NCBI RefSeq assembly: GCF_009669305.1
Contig: NZ_SADB01000009.1
Coordinates: 124,001 to 188,000 of the forward strand
DNA from: Ancylomarina sp. 16SWW S1-10-2
GTDB lineage: Bacteria > Bacteroidota > Bacteroidia > Bacteroidales > Marinifilaceae
DNA: 64,000 bases
Reading direction: 5' to 3'
Shown here piece by piece: positions 17,928 to 26,495 of the stretch (positions within the stretch are counted from its first letter, which is position 1; each line of letters starts with the position of its first letter). The position numbers and the translations under genes are program-made. Below the pieces are notes generated by a model. It had not been told where the DNA came from. It made no database searches and saw only the letters and a program-made list of their open reading frames with translations.

Positions 17928-19115
17928 ATGATTAGTTACCCTAAAGTTGTATTAAATAAAGGCAGAGAAAACTCCATTAAACGTTTTCATCCGTGGGTTT
18001 TTTCTGGAGCTGTTGCTCGTGTTGACGAAGGTTTAGAAGAAGGAGATTTAGTATCAGTTTATAGCAATGAAGATGAATTTTTAGCCATAGGACATATTGC
18101 TATCGGATCTATCGTTGTTCGTATTTTAAGCTTTGAGCCTGTTGAAATTAATAAAGACTTTTGGCTTGAAAGATTAAGTTCTGCTTGTCGTGTCCGTCGT
18201 GAAATTGGTTTGTTAGGCATCGAGAATAATAATGTGTGTCGTTTGGTACATGGCGAAGGTGATAACTTGCCAGGTTTAGTAGTCGACTATTATGCAGGAA
18301 CAGCTGTTGTTCAGGCTCATTCAGTGGGGATGTATTTACATCGAGGCGAAATTGCAGAGGCTTTAAAAGAAATTTTAGGGGATGAATTAACTGCTGTTTA
18401 CGATAAATCAGAAGGTACAATTCCTTTTAAATCTGGAATTGAACCAACCAACGAATATATTTTGGGAGAAACTAAGGATTTTGTTGCTGTTGAAAATGGC
18501 TTAAAATTTAAAGTGGATTGGTTGGCAGGGCAAAAAACAGGCTTCTTTATCGACCAACGTGAAAATAGATCCCTATTGGAACGTTATTCAAAAGGACGCT
18601 CGGTATTAAATATGTTTTGTTACACAGGAGGTTTCTCATTTTATGCCATGCGTGGTGGTGCCAATTTGGTTCATTCGGTTGATAGTTCAGCAAGAGCTAT
18701 TGAGGTAACCAATGAGAATGTAGAGTTGAACTTCCCTGGAGACAAGAGACATGAGGCATTTGCAACTGATGCTTTTAAATATTTAGATGAGTCTGATCAA
18801 AAATATGATTTAATCGTTTTAGATCCTCCTGCATTTGCAAAACATAAGAAGGTATTAGCCAATGCGCTTAAAGGTTATAGAAGATTAAACTTGAAAGGTT
18901 TTCAAGCCATTAAAAAAGGTGGAATCATGTTTACTTTCTCTTGTTCGCAAGCAGTTAGTAAAGAGGAATTTAGAAAGGCTGTTTTTATTGCAGCAGCTAA
19001 CGCTGGACGTCGTGTCCGTATTTTACATCAGCTTAATCAACCGGCTGATCATCCTGTAAATATTTTCCATCCTGAAGGAGATTACCTAAAAGGATTGGTA
19101 TTATATGTGGAGTAA
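17928..19115 (+). CDS. rlmI: RlmI-like class I rRNA (cytosine-C5-)methyltransferase
   Basis: This 395-residue protein has the RlmI architecture. An N-terminal PUA domain (residues 1-75, with HPWVFSGAVARV) is followed by an EEHEE region and a Rossmann methyltransferase. The latter has the SAM motif NMFCYTGGFSFYAMRGGA near 229 and DPPAFAK near 300. E. coli RlmI methylates C1962 of 23S rRNA, and the same reaction is likely here. The catalytic-type TFSCSQ motif with Cys is present near 344. It is 74 bp downstream of the exonuclease gene. Confidence 0.9.
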   Translation: MISYPKVVLNKGRENSIKRFHPWVFSGAVARVDEGLEEGDLVSVYSNEDEFLAIGHIAIGSIVVRILSFEPVEINKDFWLERLSSACRVRREIGLLGIENNNVCRLVHGEGDNLPGLVVDYYAGTAVVQAHSVGMYLHRGEIAEALKEILGDELTAVYDKSEGTIPFKSGIEPTNEYILGETKDFVAVENGLKFKVDWLAGQKTGFFIDQRENRSLLERYSKGRSVLNMFCYTGGFSFYAMRGGANLVHSVDSSARAIEVTNENVELNFPGDKRHEAFATDAFKYLDESDQKYDLIVLDPPAFAKHKKVLANALKGYRRLNLKGFQAIKKGGIMFTFSCSQAVSKEEFRKAVFIAAANAGRRVRILHQLNQPADHPVNIFHPEGDYLKGLVLYVE

Positions 19116-19127
19116 GAAATTGTGATT

Positions 19128-19160
19128 TGAATTTGGCTTGTTTATTCAAGTCAAATTTTC
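19128..19160 (+). terminator. Probable terminator after the rlmI-like gene
   Basis: A stem atttggcttg (19131-19140) pairs with caagtcaaat (19147-19156) with one G-U pair and is followed by tttc. The U-tract is short. Confidence 0.5.
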
Positions 19161-19393
19161 ATATAATAATGAAGATCAGACATGGATGAAGCGATCTTAT
19201 GATACGTTTCAATTCTTTTTTTGTATCTTCGGGGAAGTCTTAAAAAGTGGTCAAAGCAAATTGACAGATGACGAATTAAGACACCAATTTAGTTTTATAT
19301 TGTGAGATGGGTTCTGTAAGTCATGGAAGCTAGAAAATTGAAGAAAACTCAGTCTCATATTTCAGAGTATTCATATTAAAATTTTCAGAAAAC

Positions 19394-20599
19394 TTGAAAT
19401 TTTCAGAATTTGACTTTTGTTCCGACATCATGGATGGTATTGATGCTATGGGCTTTGATACACCATCACCTGTTCAGGAGTTGGCTATACCACAGATTAT
19501 AGATAATAAGGATTTAATCGTTTGTGCGCAAACGGGAACCGGAAAAACGGCTGCTTATTTGTTGCCGATTATGGATAAAATCCAAAAAAATAAAATTGAA
19601 GGATTCAGTACCTTAATATTGGTTCCTACTCGTGAACTAGCTTTGCAAATTGATCAACAAATGCAGGGTTTTGCTTATTTCTTATCTATTTCATCACTTT
19701 CAGTTTATGGCGGTGGCGATTCTTCGGTTTGGGATCAGCAAAAAACAGGCTTAATGACAGGTGCCGATGTTATTATTGCAACACCAGGTCGTCTTATTTC
19801 TCACCTGAACTTGGGTTATGTGAACACCAAACAGGTAAAACATTTAATTCTTGATGAGGCAGATAGAATGCTTGATATGGGATTCTATGAAGATTTAATG
19901 CAAATCGTTAATCATCTTCCAAAAGAGCGTCAAAATCTGATGTTCTCTGCAACCATGCCTAGCCAAATGAGAAAATTGGCAAGCAGTATCATGGATAATC
20001 CTGAGAGTATTAATATTGCTATATCTAAACCAGCCGCAGGTGTTTTGCAGGCTGCATATATGGTTTACGATACTCAAAAAATTCCTTTGATAGGAAGTTT
20101 ACTTAAGGATAAAGACGTTAAATCAGTTATCATCTTTTCATCAACTAAGATGAATGTTAAGGCGATGACTAAGGAGTTAAAACGTCAAAAATTTGCTGTT
20201 GAAGGTATTCATTCTGATCTAGAACAAAATGAACGTGAAGAAGTTCTTAGAGGTTTCAGAAATAAGAAATATCAAATTTTAGTAGCAACGGATATTATTG
20301 CTCGTGGTATTGATATTGATTCAATTGATCTTGTTATAAATTTTGATGTACCTCACGATGCCGAAGATTATGTGCATAGAGTTGGACGTACAGCTCGTGC
20401 TGCTTCCGAAGGAGTTGCTTTGACTTTTATTACTGAGAAAGATCAGTTAGATTTTAAGCACATTGAAGAGCTGATTGAGCAAGATGTTTATAAAATTCCT
20501 GTACCTGCAGAATTAGGTGAAGCGCCTGTTTACAATCCCAAAGCAAAGCGAAAAGGATCTCATAAACCTTTCAAGAAAAGACCTTACAAAAGGAAATAA
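19394..20599 (+). CDS. DEAD-box RNA helicase (RhlE-like)
   Basis: This 401-residue DEAD-box protein probably unwinds RNA in ribosome or mRNA metabolism. It has the Q motif (FDTPSPVQELAIPQI), Walker A (AQTGTGKT near 44), DEAD near 152, SAT and HRVGRTAR. A short basic tail (KRKGSHKPFKKRPYKRK) matches RhlE-type helicases. The start is TTG at 19394. The next ATG in frame (19430) would remove the phenylalanine upstream of the Q motif, and no upstream in-frame ATG exists before a stop at 19331. A 278-bp gap precedes it, so a long leader with cold or autoregulation is possible. Confidence 0.92.
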   Translation: MKFSEFDFCSDIMDGIDAMGFDTPSPVQELAIPQIIDNKDLIVCAQTGTGKTAAYLLPIMDKIQKNKIEGFSTLILVPTRELALQIDQQMQGFAYFLSISSLSVYGGGDSSVWDQQKTGLMTGADVIIATPGRLISHLNLGYVNTKQVKHLILDEADRMLDMGFYEDLMQIVNHLPKERQNLMFSATMPSQMRKLASSIMDNPESINIAISKPAAGVLQAAYMVYDTQKIPLIGSLLKDKDVKSVIIFSSTKMNVKAMTKELKRQKFAVEGIHSDLEQNEREEVLRGFRNKKYQILVATDIIARGIDIDSIDLVINFDVPHDAEDYVHRVGRTARAASEGVALTFITEKDQLDFKHIEELIEQDVYKIPVPAELGEAPVYNPKAKRKGSHKPFKKRPYKRK

Positions 20600-20684
20600 C
20601 TACTACAAGGTGTGTAAATGACAAGTCTTTGTGCATGGTGTGTGATGGACCGGAATCATAGGCTTAAAAACAAAACTTAATCAT

Positions 20685-21878
20685 ATGAATACTCTCTCTG
20701 AAAACTACGACATTGCAATTGTTGGTGCAGGAATAAGTGGACTAACAATGGCATTTAAAATTGCCCAATCGGGTAAAAAAGTCGTGTTGTTGGAAGCCAA
20801 AAATAAGGCAGGAGGTTGTTTAAATACCTTGTATGGAGAAGATGGCTTTTGGGTGGAAATGGGAGCGCATACCTTCTATTCGAGTTACACAAATACGATT
20901 GATCTAATAAAAAATATAGGTTTAGAAGCTGACATACTTGCTCGTGAAAAGTTGAGTATGAAGCTTTTTACGGATAAGCATGTAAAGCTTTTTGCTCCCA
21001 TTTCGAAGATAGGATTATTAGCCAATGTGCCCAAGTTGTTTTTTTCGAAACGAGATGGGAAAACGGTGAAAGCGTATTTTTCCAATGTACTTGGAAAGAA
21101 AAACTACGATAAGGTTTTTACACGCATGTTTTCAGCCGTTATTGTCCAAAATGCTGATGAATTTTCTGCGGAGTATTTTCTGAAACGCAGAAAAACAAAA
21201 AGTATGAGCCATCCTAAAAGCTTTATCCTAAAAAATGGGATGTCATCTATTGTACAAGCTATTTTGGCTCATGAAAATATAGATATTGTCTACAATCAAA
21301 AGGTCAGTTCATTAGAAAAATCAGAAACCTTTATAATTAATACTAAGGAAGGAAATTCTTATTCTGCAAAAGATATAGCTTTTGCCTCTTCTCCCGATCA
21401 GGTTGCTGGTTTAGTTAAAGAATTGAATTCTGATTTAGCTAACTTATTGAATGAATTTCCTATTCAAAATTTAGAATCTACAGCTCTAATACTTGATAAA
21501 GATAAGCCAGGTATCGAACCTGTAACCTTTGTTATACCCTTGCAGGGAGCATGTTATTCTATGGTTACACGCGATGTGTTAGCCGATGGAAAATACAGAG
21601 GTTTTGCCTGCCATTTTCAAAAGGATGATATAAGTAGTGAAGAGCAAGAAGCTACAATGGCTAAGCTATTAGCAGTAGATGAAATACCTCAAACATTAAA
21701 AGAAAATCAGACTTTGCCTCTTATAAAAATTGGGCATAAGGAGCGTATGGCTGGTATTATTTCTCAGTCACAAAAAACGGGAATCTATATTACGGGTAAC
21801 TATTTTAATGGACTTTCAATAGAAGATTGTGTGGAGCGTTCAAGCCAAGAAGCACAACGATATCTCGATAAGCAATAA
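20685..21878 (+). CDS. FAD-dependent amine oxidase / protoporphyrinogen oxidase-like protein
   Basis: This 397-residue flavoprotein has the N-terminal dinucleotide-binding fold (IAIVGAGISGLTMAFKIA, then VVLLEAKNKAGG). The sequence EMGAHTFYSSY and the C-terminal FAD motif (GIYITGNYFNGLSIEDCVER) follow the protoporphyrinogen oxidase (HemG/HemY) plan. It is somewhat shorter than typical HemY and no heme-synthesis gene is nearby, so the substrate is uncertain; a carotenoid or other amine-oxidase-type reaction is possible. It follows the helicase gene by 85 bp and may form its own unit. Confidence 0.72.
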   Translation: MNTLSENYDIAIVGAGISGLTMAFKIAQSGKKVVLLEAKNKAGGCLNTLYGEDGFWVEMGAHTFYSSYTNTIDLIKNIGLEADILAREKLSMKLFTDKHVKLFAPISKIGLLANVPKLFFSKRDGKTVKAYFSNVLGKKNYDKVFTRMFSAVIVQNADEFSAEYFLKRRKTKSMSHPKSFILKNGMSSIVQAILAHENIDIVYNQKVSSLEKSETFIINTKEGNSYSAKDIAFASSPDQVAGLVKELNSDLANLLNEFPIQNLESTALILDKDKPGIEPVTFVIPLQGACYSMVTRDVLADGKYRGFACHFQKDDISSEEQEATMAKLLAVDEIPQTLKENQTLPLIKIGHKERMAGIISQSQKTGIYITGNYFNGLSIEDCVERSSQEAQRYLDKQ

Positions 21879-22025
21879 TTAAGCGGAGTAAGATTATTGA
21901 AATCTTATTAGTTAATTATGAGATCTAACAAAAGATCACTAATGCTAGTTGAAAGTAAAATTTTGTAGGTCTAAGCAATGTAATTGCAAACCCATTCGTT
22001 CTACTAAAATACAATAATAACATAA

Positions 22026-24152
22026 ATGAATTATATCAATAGCATAGCAAAGAGCTTGGGAATTCAAATTTCTCAAGTTAAAAGTACTGTTGAATTGCTT
22101 GACGAGGGAGCAACACTTCCTTTTATTGCGCGTTACAGAAAAGAACGTACGGGTAGTTTGGACGAAGTGCAAATTGGAGATATAAAAGACGAATTTGCTC
22201 GATTAAAAGAGCTCGATAAACGACGAGAAAGTATTCTTGATGCCATAGATAAACAAGATAAATTGACTGATGAATTACGAGCTAAGCTTAATGCTTGTGC
22301 ACAGCTAAATCAGTTAGAAGATATATATTTACCATATAAAGTAAAGCGTAAAACTAGAGCTGTAAAAGCTAGAGAGAAAGGTTTAGAGCCTTTGGCTAAG
22401 ATCTTAATGTCTCAGAACGAAAATGATCCTGAATCTAGAGCTTCTCAGTTTTTAAACAAAGAAGTAGCTAATGAGGATGAAGCGTTGCAAGGAGCTCGAG
22501 ATATTATAGCAGAATGGATTAATGAGAATGAGGTAGCTCGAAGTTCTGTTCGAAATATTTTTCAGCGACAAGCATCTATTCGTTGTAAGTTGATAAAAGG
22601 CAAGGAAGAGGAAGGCGTTAAATTTAAAGATTATTTTGATTCTGAAGAGCTCCTTAAAAAATCAGCATCACATAGATTATTAGCTATGCGTCGTGGAGAA
22701 GCTGAAGGTATTCTTCGAGTTTCAATTGCTCCCGATGAAGATGAGGTTTTAGAGAAGTTGAATCGGATTTTTGTTAAAGGTCAAACATTATCTTCGAAGC
22801 AAGTAGAAATGGCTGAGAAGGATGCCTACAAGCGTTTGCTTAATCCATCCATAGAAACAGAGTTTGCTAAAAGCTCCAAGGAAGCTGCTGATGTAGAAGC
22901 AATTCGTGTCTTTGCTGAAAATCTACGACAATTATTATTGTCGTCTCCATTGGGACAGAAACGCGTTTTGGCTATTGATCCCGGTTTTAGAACAGGATGT
23001 AAGGTCGTTTGTCTCGATGCTCAAGGTAATTTGTTGCATAACGAAACTATTTATCCACATGCTCCCCAAAATCAAGGAAGTATGGCAGCTAAGAAGCTGA
23101 CTAATATGGTTGAAACTTATGATATTCAGGCTATTGCTGTTGGTAATGGAACTGCAGGACGTGAAACAGAGACTTTTGTAACTAAGCTGCACTACGATAG
23201 AAAAGTTCAGGTTTTTGTGGTTAGTGAGGCAGGAGCTTCAATCTACTCAGCTTCTAAGGTTGCTCGAGAAGAATTTCCAGATTATGATATAACAGTTCGT
23301 GGAGCTGTTTCCATTGGTCGCCGATTGATGGATCCCCTTGCAGAACTTGTGAAACTTGAGCCAAAATCAATTGGAGTAGGGCAGTATCAGCACGATGTGG
23401 ATCAGAATTTATTACATCAAAGTCTCGACCAAGTTGTTGAATCTTGTGTCAATAAAGTGGGTGTCAATCTGAATACGGCAAGTAAGCATTTATTGACTTA
23501 TGTGTCTGGATTAGGACCACAATTGGCTCAGAATATTGTCGATTATCGAACTGAAGAAGGAGCCTTTAAATCACGTAAGCAGTTGATGAAGGTAAAGAGA
23601 ATGGGAGCGAAGGCATTTGAACAATGTGCTGGTTTCTTACGAATTCAGAATGCAAAAAATCCTTTGGATAATTCAGCGGTTCATCCTGAAGCATACAATA
23701 TTGTTAAGGGAATGGCGAAAGATCAGAAATGCTCTATTGAAGATTTGATAAATGATAAAGAACTTCGTGCAAAAATTAATTTGAACGATTATGTATCTGC
23801 AGAAGTGGGATTACCTACTTTGAAGGATATTATGGAGGAGCTTGAAAAACCAGGACGTGATCCACGTCAGATTATCAAGGTTTTCCAATTTAAAGAAGGA
23901 ATCTTAAAGATAGAACAATTGGAAGTGGGCATGGAGTTACCTGGTATTGTAACCAATATCACTAATTTTGGAGCTTTTGTTGATGTGGGTGTTAAGCAAG
24001 ATGGTTTAGTTCATATTTCACAATTGGCTAACCGATTTGTCTCTAATCCTGCCGATGTGGTTCAATTGCATCAACATGTTAATGTTAAAGTGACTGAGGT
24101 TGATGTTGCTAGAAAAAGAATTCAGCTCTCGATGAAAGATTTAGAGCAATAG
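22026..24152 (+). CDS. tex: Tex-family transcription accessory protein
   Basis: This 708-residue protein has the full Tex layout. A helical Tex_N region carries TLPFIARYRKERTGSLDEVQ. A YqgF/RNase H-like domain begins at RVLAIDPGFRTGCKV near residue 315. Helix-hairpin-helix motifs follow (YVSGLGPQLAQNIVDYR). A C-terminal S1 domain lies at about 635-705 (GIVTNITNFGAFVDVGVKQD). Tex binds nucleic acids and influences transcription and stress tolerance; the exact reaction is unresolved. The ATG is preceded by an A-rich stretch typical of Bacteroidota starts. Confidence 0.95.
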   Translation: MNYINSIAKSLGIQISQVKSTVELLDEGATLPFIARYRKERTGSLDEVQIGDIKDEFARLKELDKRRESILDAIDKQDKLTDELRAKLNACAQLNQLEDIYLPYKVKRKTRAVKAREKGLEPLAKILMSQNENDPESRASQFLNKEVANEDEALQGARDIIAEWINENEVARSSVRNIFQRQASIRCKLIKGKEEEGVKFKDYFDSEELLKKSASHRLLAMRRGEAEGILRVSIAPDEDEVLEKLNRIFVKGQTLSSKQVEMAEKDAYKRLLNPSIETEFAKSSKEAADVEAIRVFAENLRQLLLSSPLGQKRVLAIDPGFRTGCKVVCLDAQGNLLHNETIYPHAPQNQGSMAAKKLTNMVETYDIQAIAVGNGTAGRETETFVTKLHYDRKVQVFVVSEAGASIYSASKVAREEFPDYDITVRGAVSIGRRLMDPLAELVKLEPKSIGVGQYQHDVDQNLLHQSLDQVVESCVNKVGVNLNTASKHLLTYVSGLGPQLAQNIVDYRTEEGAFKSRKQLMKVKRMGAKAFEQCAGFLRIQNAKNPLDNSAVHPEAYNIVKGMAKDQKCSIEDLINDKELRAKINLNDYVSAEVGLPTLKDIMEELEKPGRDPRQIIKVFQFKEGILKIEQLEVGMELPGIVTNITNFGAFVDVGVKQDGLVHISQLANRFVSNPADVVQLHQHVNVKVTEVDVARKRIQLSMKDLEQ

Positions 24153-24159
24153 ATTAATA

Positions 24160-24262
24160 AGTTTAAAGTTGTAAGTACTTGAAGTTAGAAGTTACTTTTC
24201 AGTAAGAATTAACTTTTAATTTAAGACACTTTAAGTACTTTAGACACTTGTATTAAAAAAAT
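24160..24262. repeat. Degenerate AAGTACTT-type intergenic repeat
   Basis: The gap between tex and the zinc-ribbon gene is filled by words such as taagtacttgaagtt, aagttactt and ctttaagtactttagacactt. These resemble the spacer sequences at 303-342 and 1690-1795. Confidence 0.45.
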
Positions 24263-24267
24263 AAGAT

Positions 24268-24504
24268 ATGGATTTTAACGATCAGGATGTTATTATTGAA
24301 TGTCCAAAATGCAAAGCAGAAATTGTAGTTAATATTTTAGAAATTACAAATCATCATACTGTCGCTTGTCCTAAGTGTGGTGCCAAGAATGATTTATCAG
24401 CAAATGATCCTTCTGCAAAATTGGGGATACCCAAAACTTATATGCCATTCGAAGGCTTAGATAATTATATTGAAGAAGTAGAGAATAAAAGAAAGAAGAA
24501 ATAA
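24268..24504 (+). CDS. Small zinc-ribbon protein
   Basis: This 78-residue protein has two CxxC knuckles (CPKCKAEI near residue 12 and CPKCGAKN near 35), the pattern of a zinc ribbon of the MJ0042 or zf-ribbon kind. The C-terminal third is charged (EEVENKRKKK) and ends in a basic tail. No partner is encoded with it except tex upstream, separated by the repeat-filled gap. It may bind nucleic acid or act as an adaptor, which is inference. A strong terminator follows. Confidence 0.72.
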   Translation: MDFNDQDVIIECPKCKAEIVVNILEITNHHTVACPKCGAKNDLSANDPSAKLGIPKTYMPFEGLDNYIEEVENKRKKK

Positions 24505-24545
24505 GACTTTGATTGGTGTACAACCGATCATTGCAATTGCTATAA

Positions 24546-24582
24546 AAACAAAGAGCCTATTCCATTGGAATGGGCTCTTTTT
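24546..24582. terminator. Bidirectional rho-independent terminator
   Basis: A 15-bp stem (aaagagcctattcca pairing with tggaatgggctcttt, one G-U pair) flanked by A-rich and T-rich ends lies between the convergent zinc-ribbon and head-GIN genes. Confidence 0.88.
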
Positions 24583-24594
24583 AGCGATTGAGTA

Positions 24595-25317
24595 TTAGCG
24601 TCGATTAACATCTCCACCGCTAGAGGTGTTTACATCAACCTTAGTAGGATTGCCATAATAGCTTACATTCCCACCAGAGCTTGCTGATGCATCAATTTCT
24701 TCAGTAGCATTTACACTTACGTCAGCACCACTCGATGCTTTAGCTTTACAGGTTTTTGCTGTTAGTTTATGAGCATCTAAATCACTACCACTACTAGCTT
24801 TTGCATAAAAGTAATTTGCAGTTCCCCATAAGTCAGCATCAGCACCAGAACTTACCGAACATGAAAGTTTATCAGCATGAATATCTAGTTTTGCATCAGC
24901 ACCCGAACTTACTTCAATATCTAACTCTTTAACGTTAAGTGTAGATTTTGTTTCGAAATCGCAACCACTCGAAATATTTATTTTGTTGACATTAACCAAT
25001 GTGATATATACCGACTTGGCTTTAGCTTTACGAATGCGATCTTCTACTTTAACAATTAATTTACCACCTCTAACTTCGGTGATAATGTTATCCTGAAGAT
25101 TCTCATCAGCTTCGACTGTAACTGCTTCTGTTTCGCCTTGCACAACAAAAACGTCAAGACCAGTACCGGCCGAAATAGCTGTAAAGTGTCCAATTTCTCT
25201 ATCTTGTTTTACAACATTGCCATTGCCTTTTTCACCAGAGAACTGTGCGTTTACACATGATGTTGTCCCTAATGCAAGTGCAAATAGGAATAAACTAAAT
25301 TCTTTAATTCGTTTCAT
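24595..25317 (-). CDS. Head-GIN domain (DUF2807) secreted protein
   Basis: This 240-residue protein starts with a signal peptide ending near TTSCVNAQ, and the Cys could be lipidated. The mature part is a DUF2807/head-GIN beta-helix. It starts with HFTAISAGTGLDVFVVQG and contains many turns built on SSGAD/SSGSD (for example EVSSGADAKLD, SVSSGADADLW, ASSGSDLDAH). The family is described as a putative auto-transporter adhesin head domain and is abundant in Bacteroidota; its role is unknown. It is divergent from the sigma-factor operon, so the two may share a regulatory region. Confidence 0.85.
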   Translation of the reverse strand: MKRIKEFSLFLFALALGTTSCVNAQFSGEKGNGNVVKQDREIGHFTAISAGTGLDVFVVQGETEAVTVEADENLQDNIITEVRGGKLIVKVEDRIRKAKAKSVYITLVNVNKINISSGCDFETKSTLNVKELDIEVSSGADAKLDIHADKLSCSVSSGADADLWGTANYFYAKASSGSDLDAHKLTAKTCKAKASSGADVSVNATEEIDASASSGGNVSYYGNPTKVDVNTSSGGDVNRR

Positions 25318-25529
25318 CGTATTTAAATGTTAATTGAGTGAAAATGTTAATCTGTGTATATGACGCTGTTGAGTGAAATAAAGTTACAATTATTATATCC
25401 TTTTTTTGAATATAAAAAAAAACGATGTTCATTGGATGTGTCTGATCATATTTGTGTAAATTTTACAAAAAAATAAATATTTATGTCACAAAGAACGTTT
25501 TGTTACGACTAAGTATTAAAAGCAACCGA

Positions 25530-26018
25530 TTGGAATCATTCGAAAAAATATATACCGATAATTACGAGGCTATGTTTCGTGTTGCACGAAAAATAGTTTA
25601 CGATGCTGATGTTGTATCAGATATTGTACAGGAGGTATTTATTTACTTTTTTGATAAGGTAAATCGAGGCGAAGAAGTCCGTTACCCTAAAAGTTGGCTC
25701 TATAGAGCAACATACAATAAGTGTATCGATTATTGGAGAGAGAAGAAACGATTTGAATATATAGATTTGATAGAGGCGAATGGAATCGAAGATGACAAAG
25801 ATGATTATTCAGCCGAGAAAGTTGCTCTCCATGAAGCTTTAAATAGATTAAGGCCTGATGAACGTTTTCTTGTTGTTTTATATAGCGAAGGCTTATCATA
25901 CAAGGAAATGGCTGAAGTAACAGAGATTAAATTCTCCTCAATTGGTAAGACATTATCAAGAATATTAAAGAAAATAGAGATTGAATTAAAAAGTCAATGT
26001 GATGAACTGTATAACTAA
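25530..26018 (+). CDS. ECF-type RNA polymerase sigma factor
   Basis: This sigma-70 family protein has region 2 (FEKIYTDNYEAMFRVARKIV, then DIVQEVFIYFF and YPKSWLYRATYNKCIDYWRE). It has region 4 (RLRPDERFLVVLYSEGLSYK, then a KEMAEVTEI helix-turn-helix). No in-frame ATG exists. I chose the TTG at 25530 because it gives the usual ECF N-terminus (MESFEKIY). The frame stays open to a TTG at 25452 (188 residues in all), but that site overlaps a promoter-like CATATTTG (25447-25454). An out-of-frame ATG at 25483 opens only a 9-codon ORF. Its stop overlaps the anti-sigma gene start, suggesting translational coupling. Confidence 0.85.
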   Translation: MESFEKIYTDNYEAMFRVARKIVYDADVVSDIVQEVFIYFFDKVNRGEEVRYPKSWLYRATYNKCIDYWREKKRFEYIDLIEANGIEDDKDDYSAEKVALHEALNRLRPDERFLVVLYSEGLSYKEMAEVTEIKFSSIGKTLSRILKKIEIELKSQCDELYN

Positions 26019-26451
26019 TGAATTAATTCAAAAGTATATTGATGGTGAAACAAATTTGGAAGAATGTGTTTCTGTAAAGAATCATTTGGCTTGTTGTGAG
26101 CTTTGTAAAAACAAATATGACGTTCAACTAAATAGGGCTATTGATATTAAAAAAAGATTGAATTTATTATGCGAAGATCATATTGTAATTCCTCAAATCG
26201 TTCTACCTCTTCAGGGAAATAGGAGACGTCTTGTTTTAAAAAAGAGATTGATTTATGCTTTGTCAGCAGCTTGTATTCTTTTACTTATTGTCATGATCTT
26301 TCCTTCTAATAAGGGTTTGAATCAAAATGAAATAACAATGATGCAAAGTGTTGATGCGGATTACGATGCCAATTTACCTGTAACTCAGCAAAAACTGAAA
26401 ATTCAGGTGGTTGATCCTTCAGGTAGATTAAGTGAATTTTATGTAGACTAA
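26002..26451 (+). CDS. Putative anti-sigma factor (zinc-finger, single membrane helix)
   Basis: The 149-residue protein begins inside the end of the sigma gene (17-bp overlap; a GTG directly before this ATG is also possible). The N-terminal domain has the anti-sigma zinc-binding pattern HLACCELC (HxxxCxxC) after an IQKYIDGE helix. One transmembrane helix follows near residues 77-97 (LIYALSAACILLLIVMIF), then a short extracytoplasmic tail. This matches membrane-bound zf-HC2-type anti-sigma factors that hold an ECF sigma factor until a cell-surface signal arrives. Confidence 0.8.
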   Translation: MNCITNELIQKYIDGETNLEECVSVKNHLACCELCKNKYDVQLNRAIDIKKRLNLLCEDHIVIPQIVLPLQGNRRRLVLKKRLIYALSAACILLLIVMIFPSNKGLNQNEITMMQSVDADYDANLPVTQQKLKIQVVDPSGRLSEFYVD

Positions 26452-26495
26452 GATTCATTCTAAAACGAATCATTTGTTCAACTAAAAATAACAAG

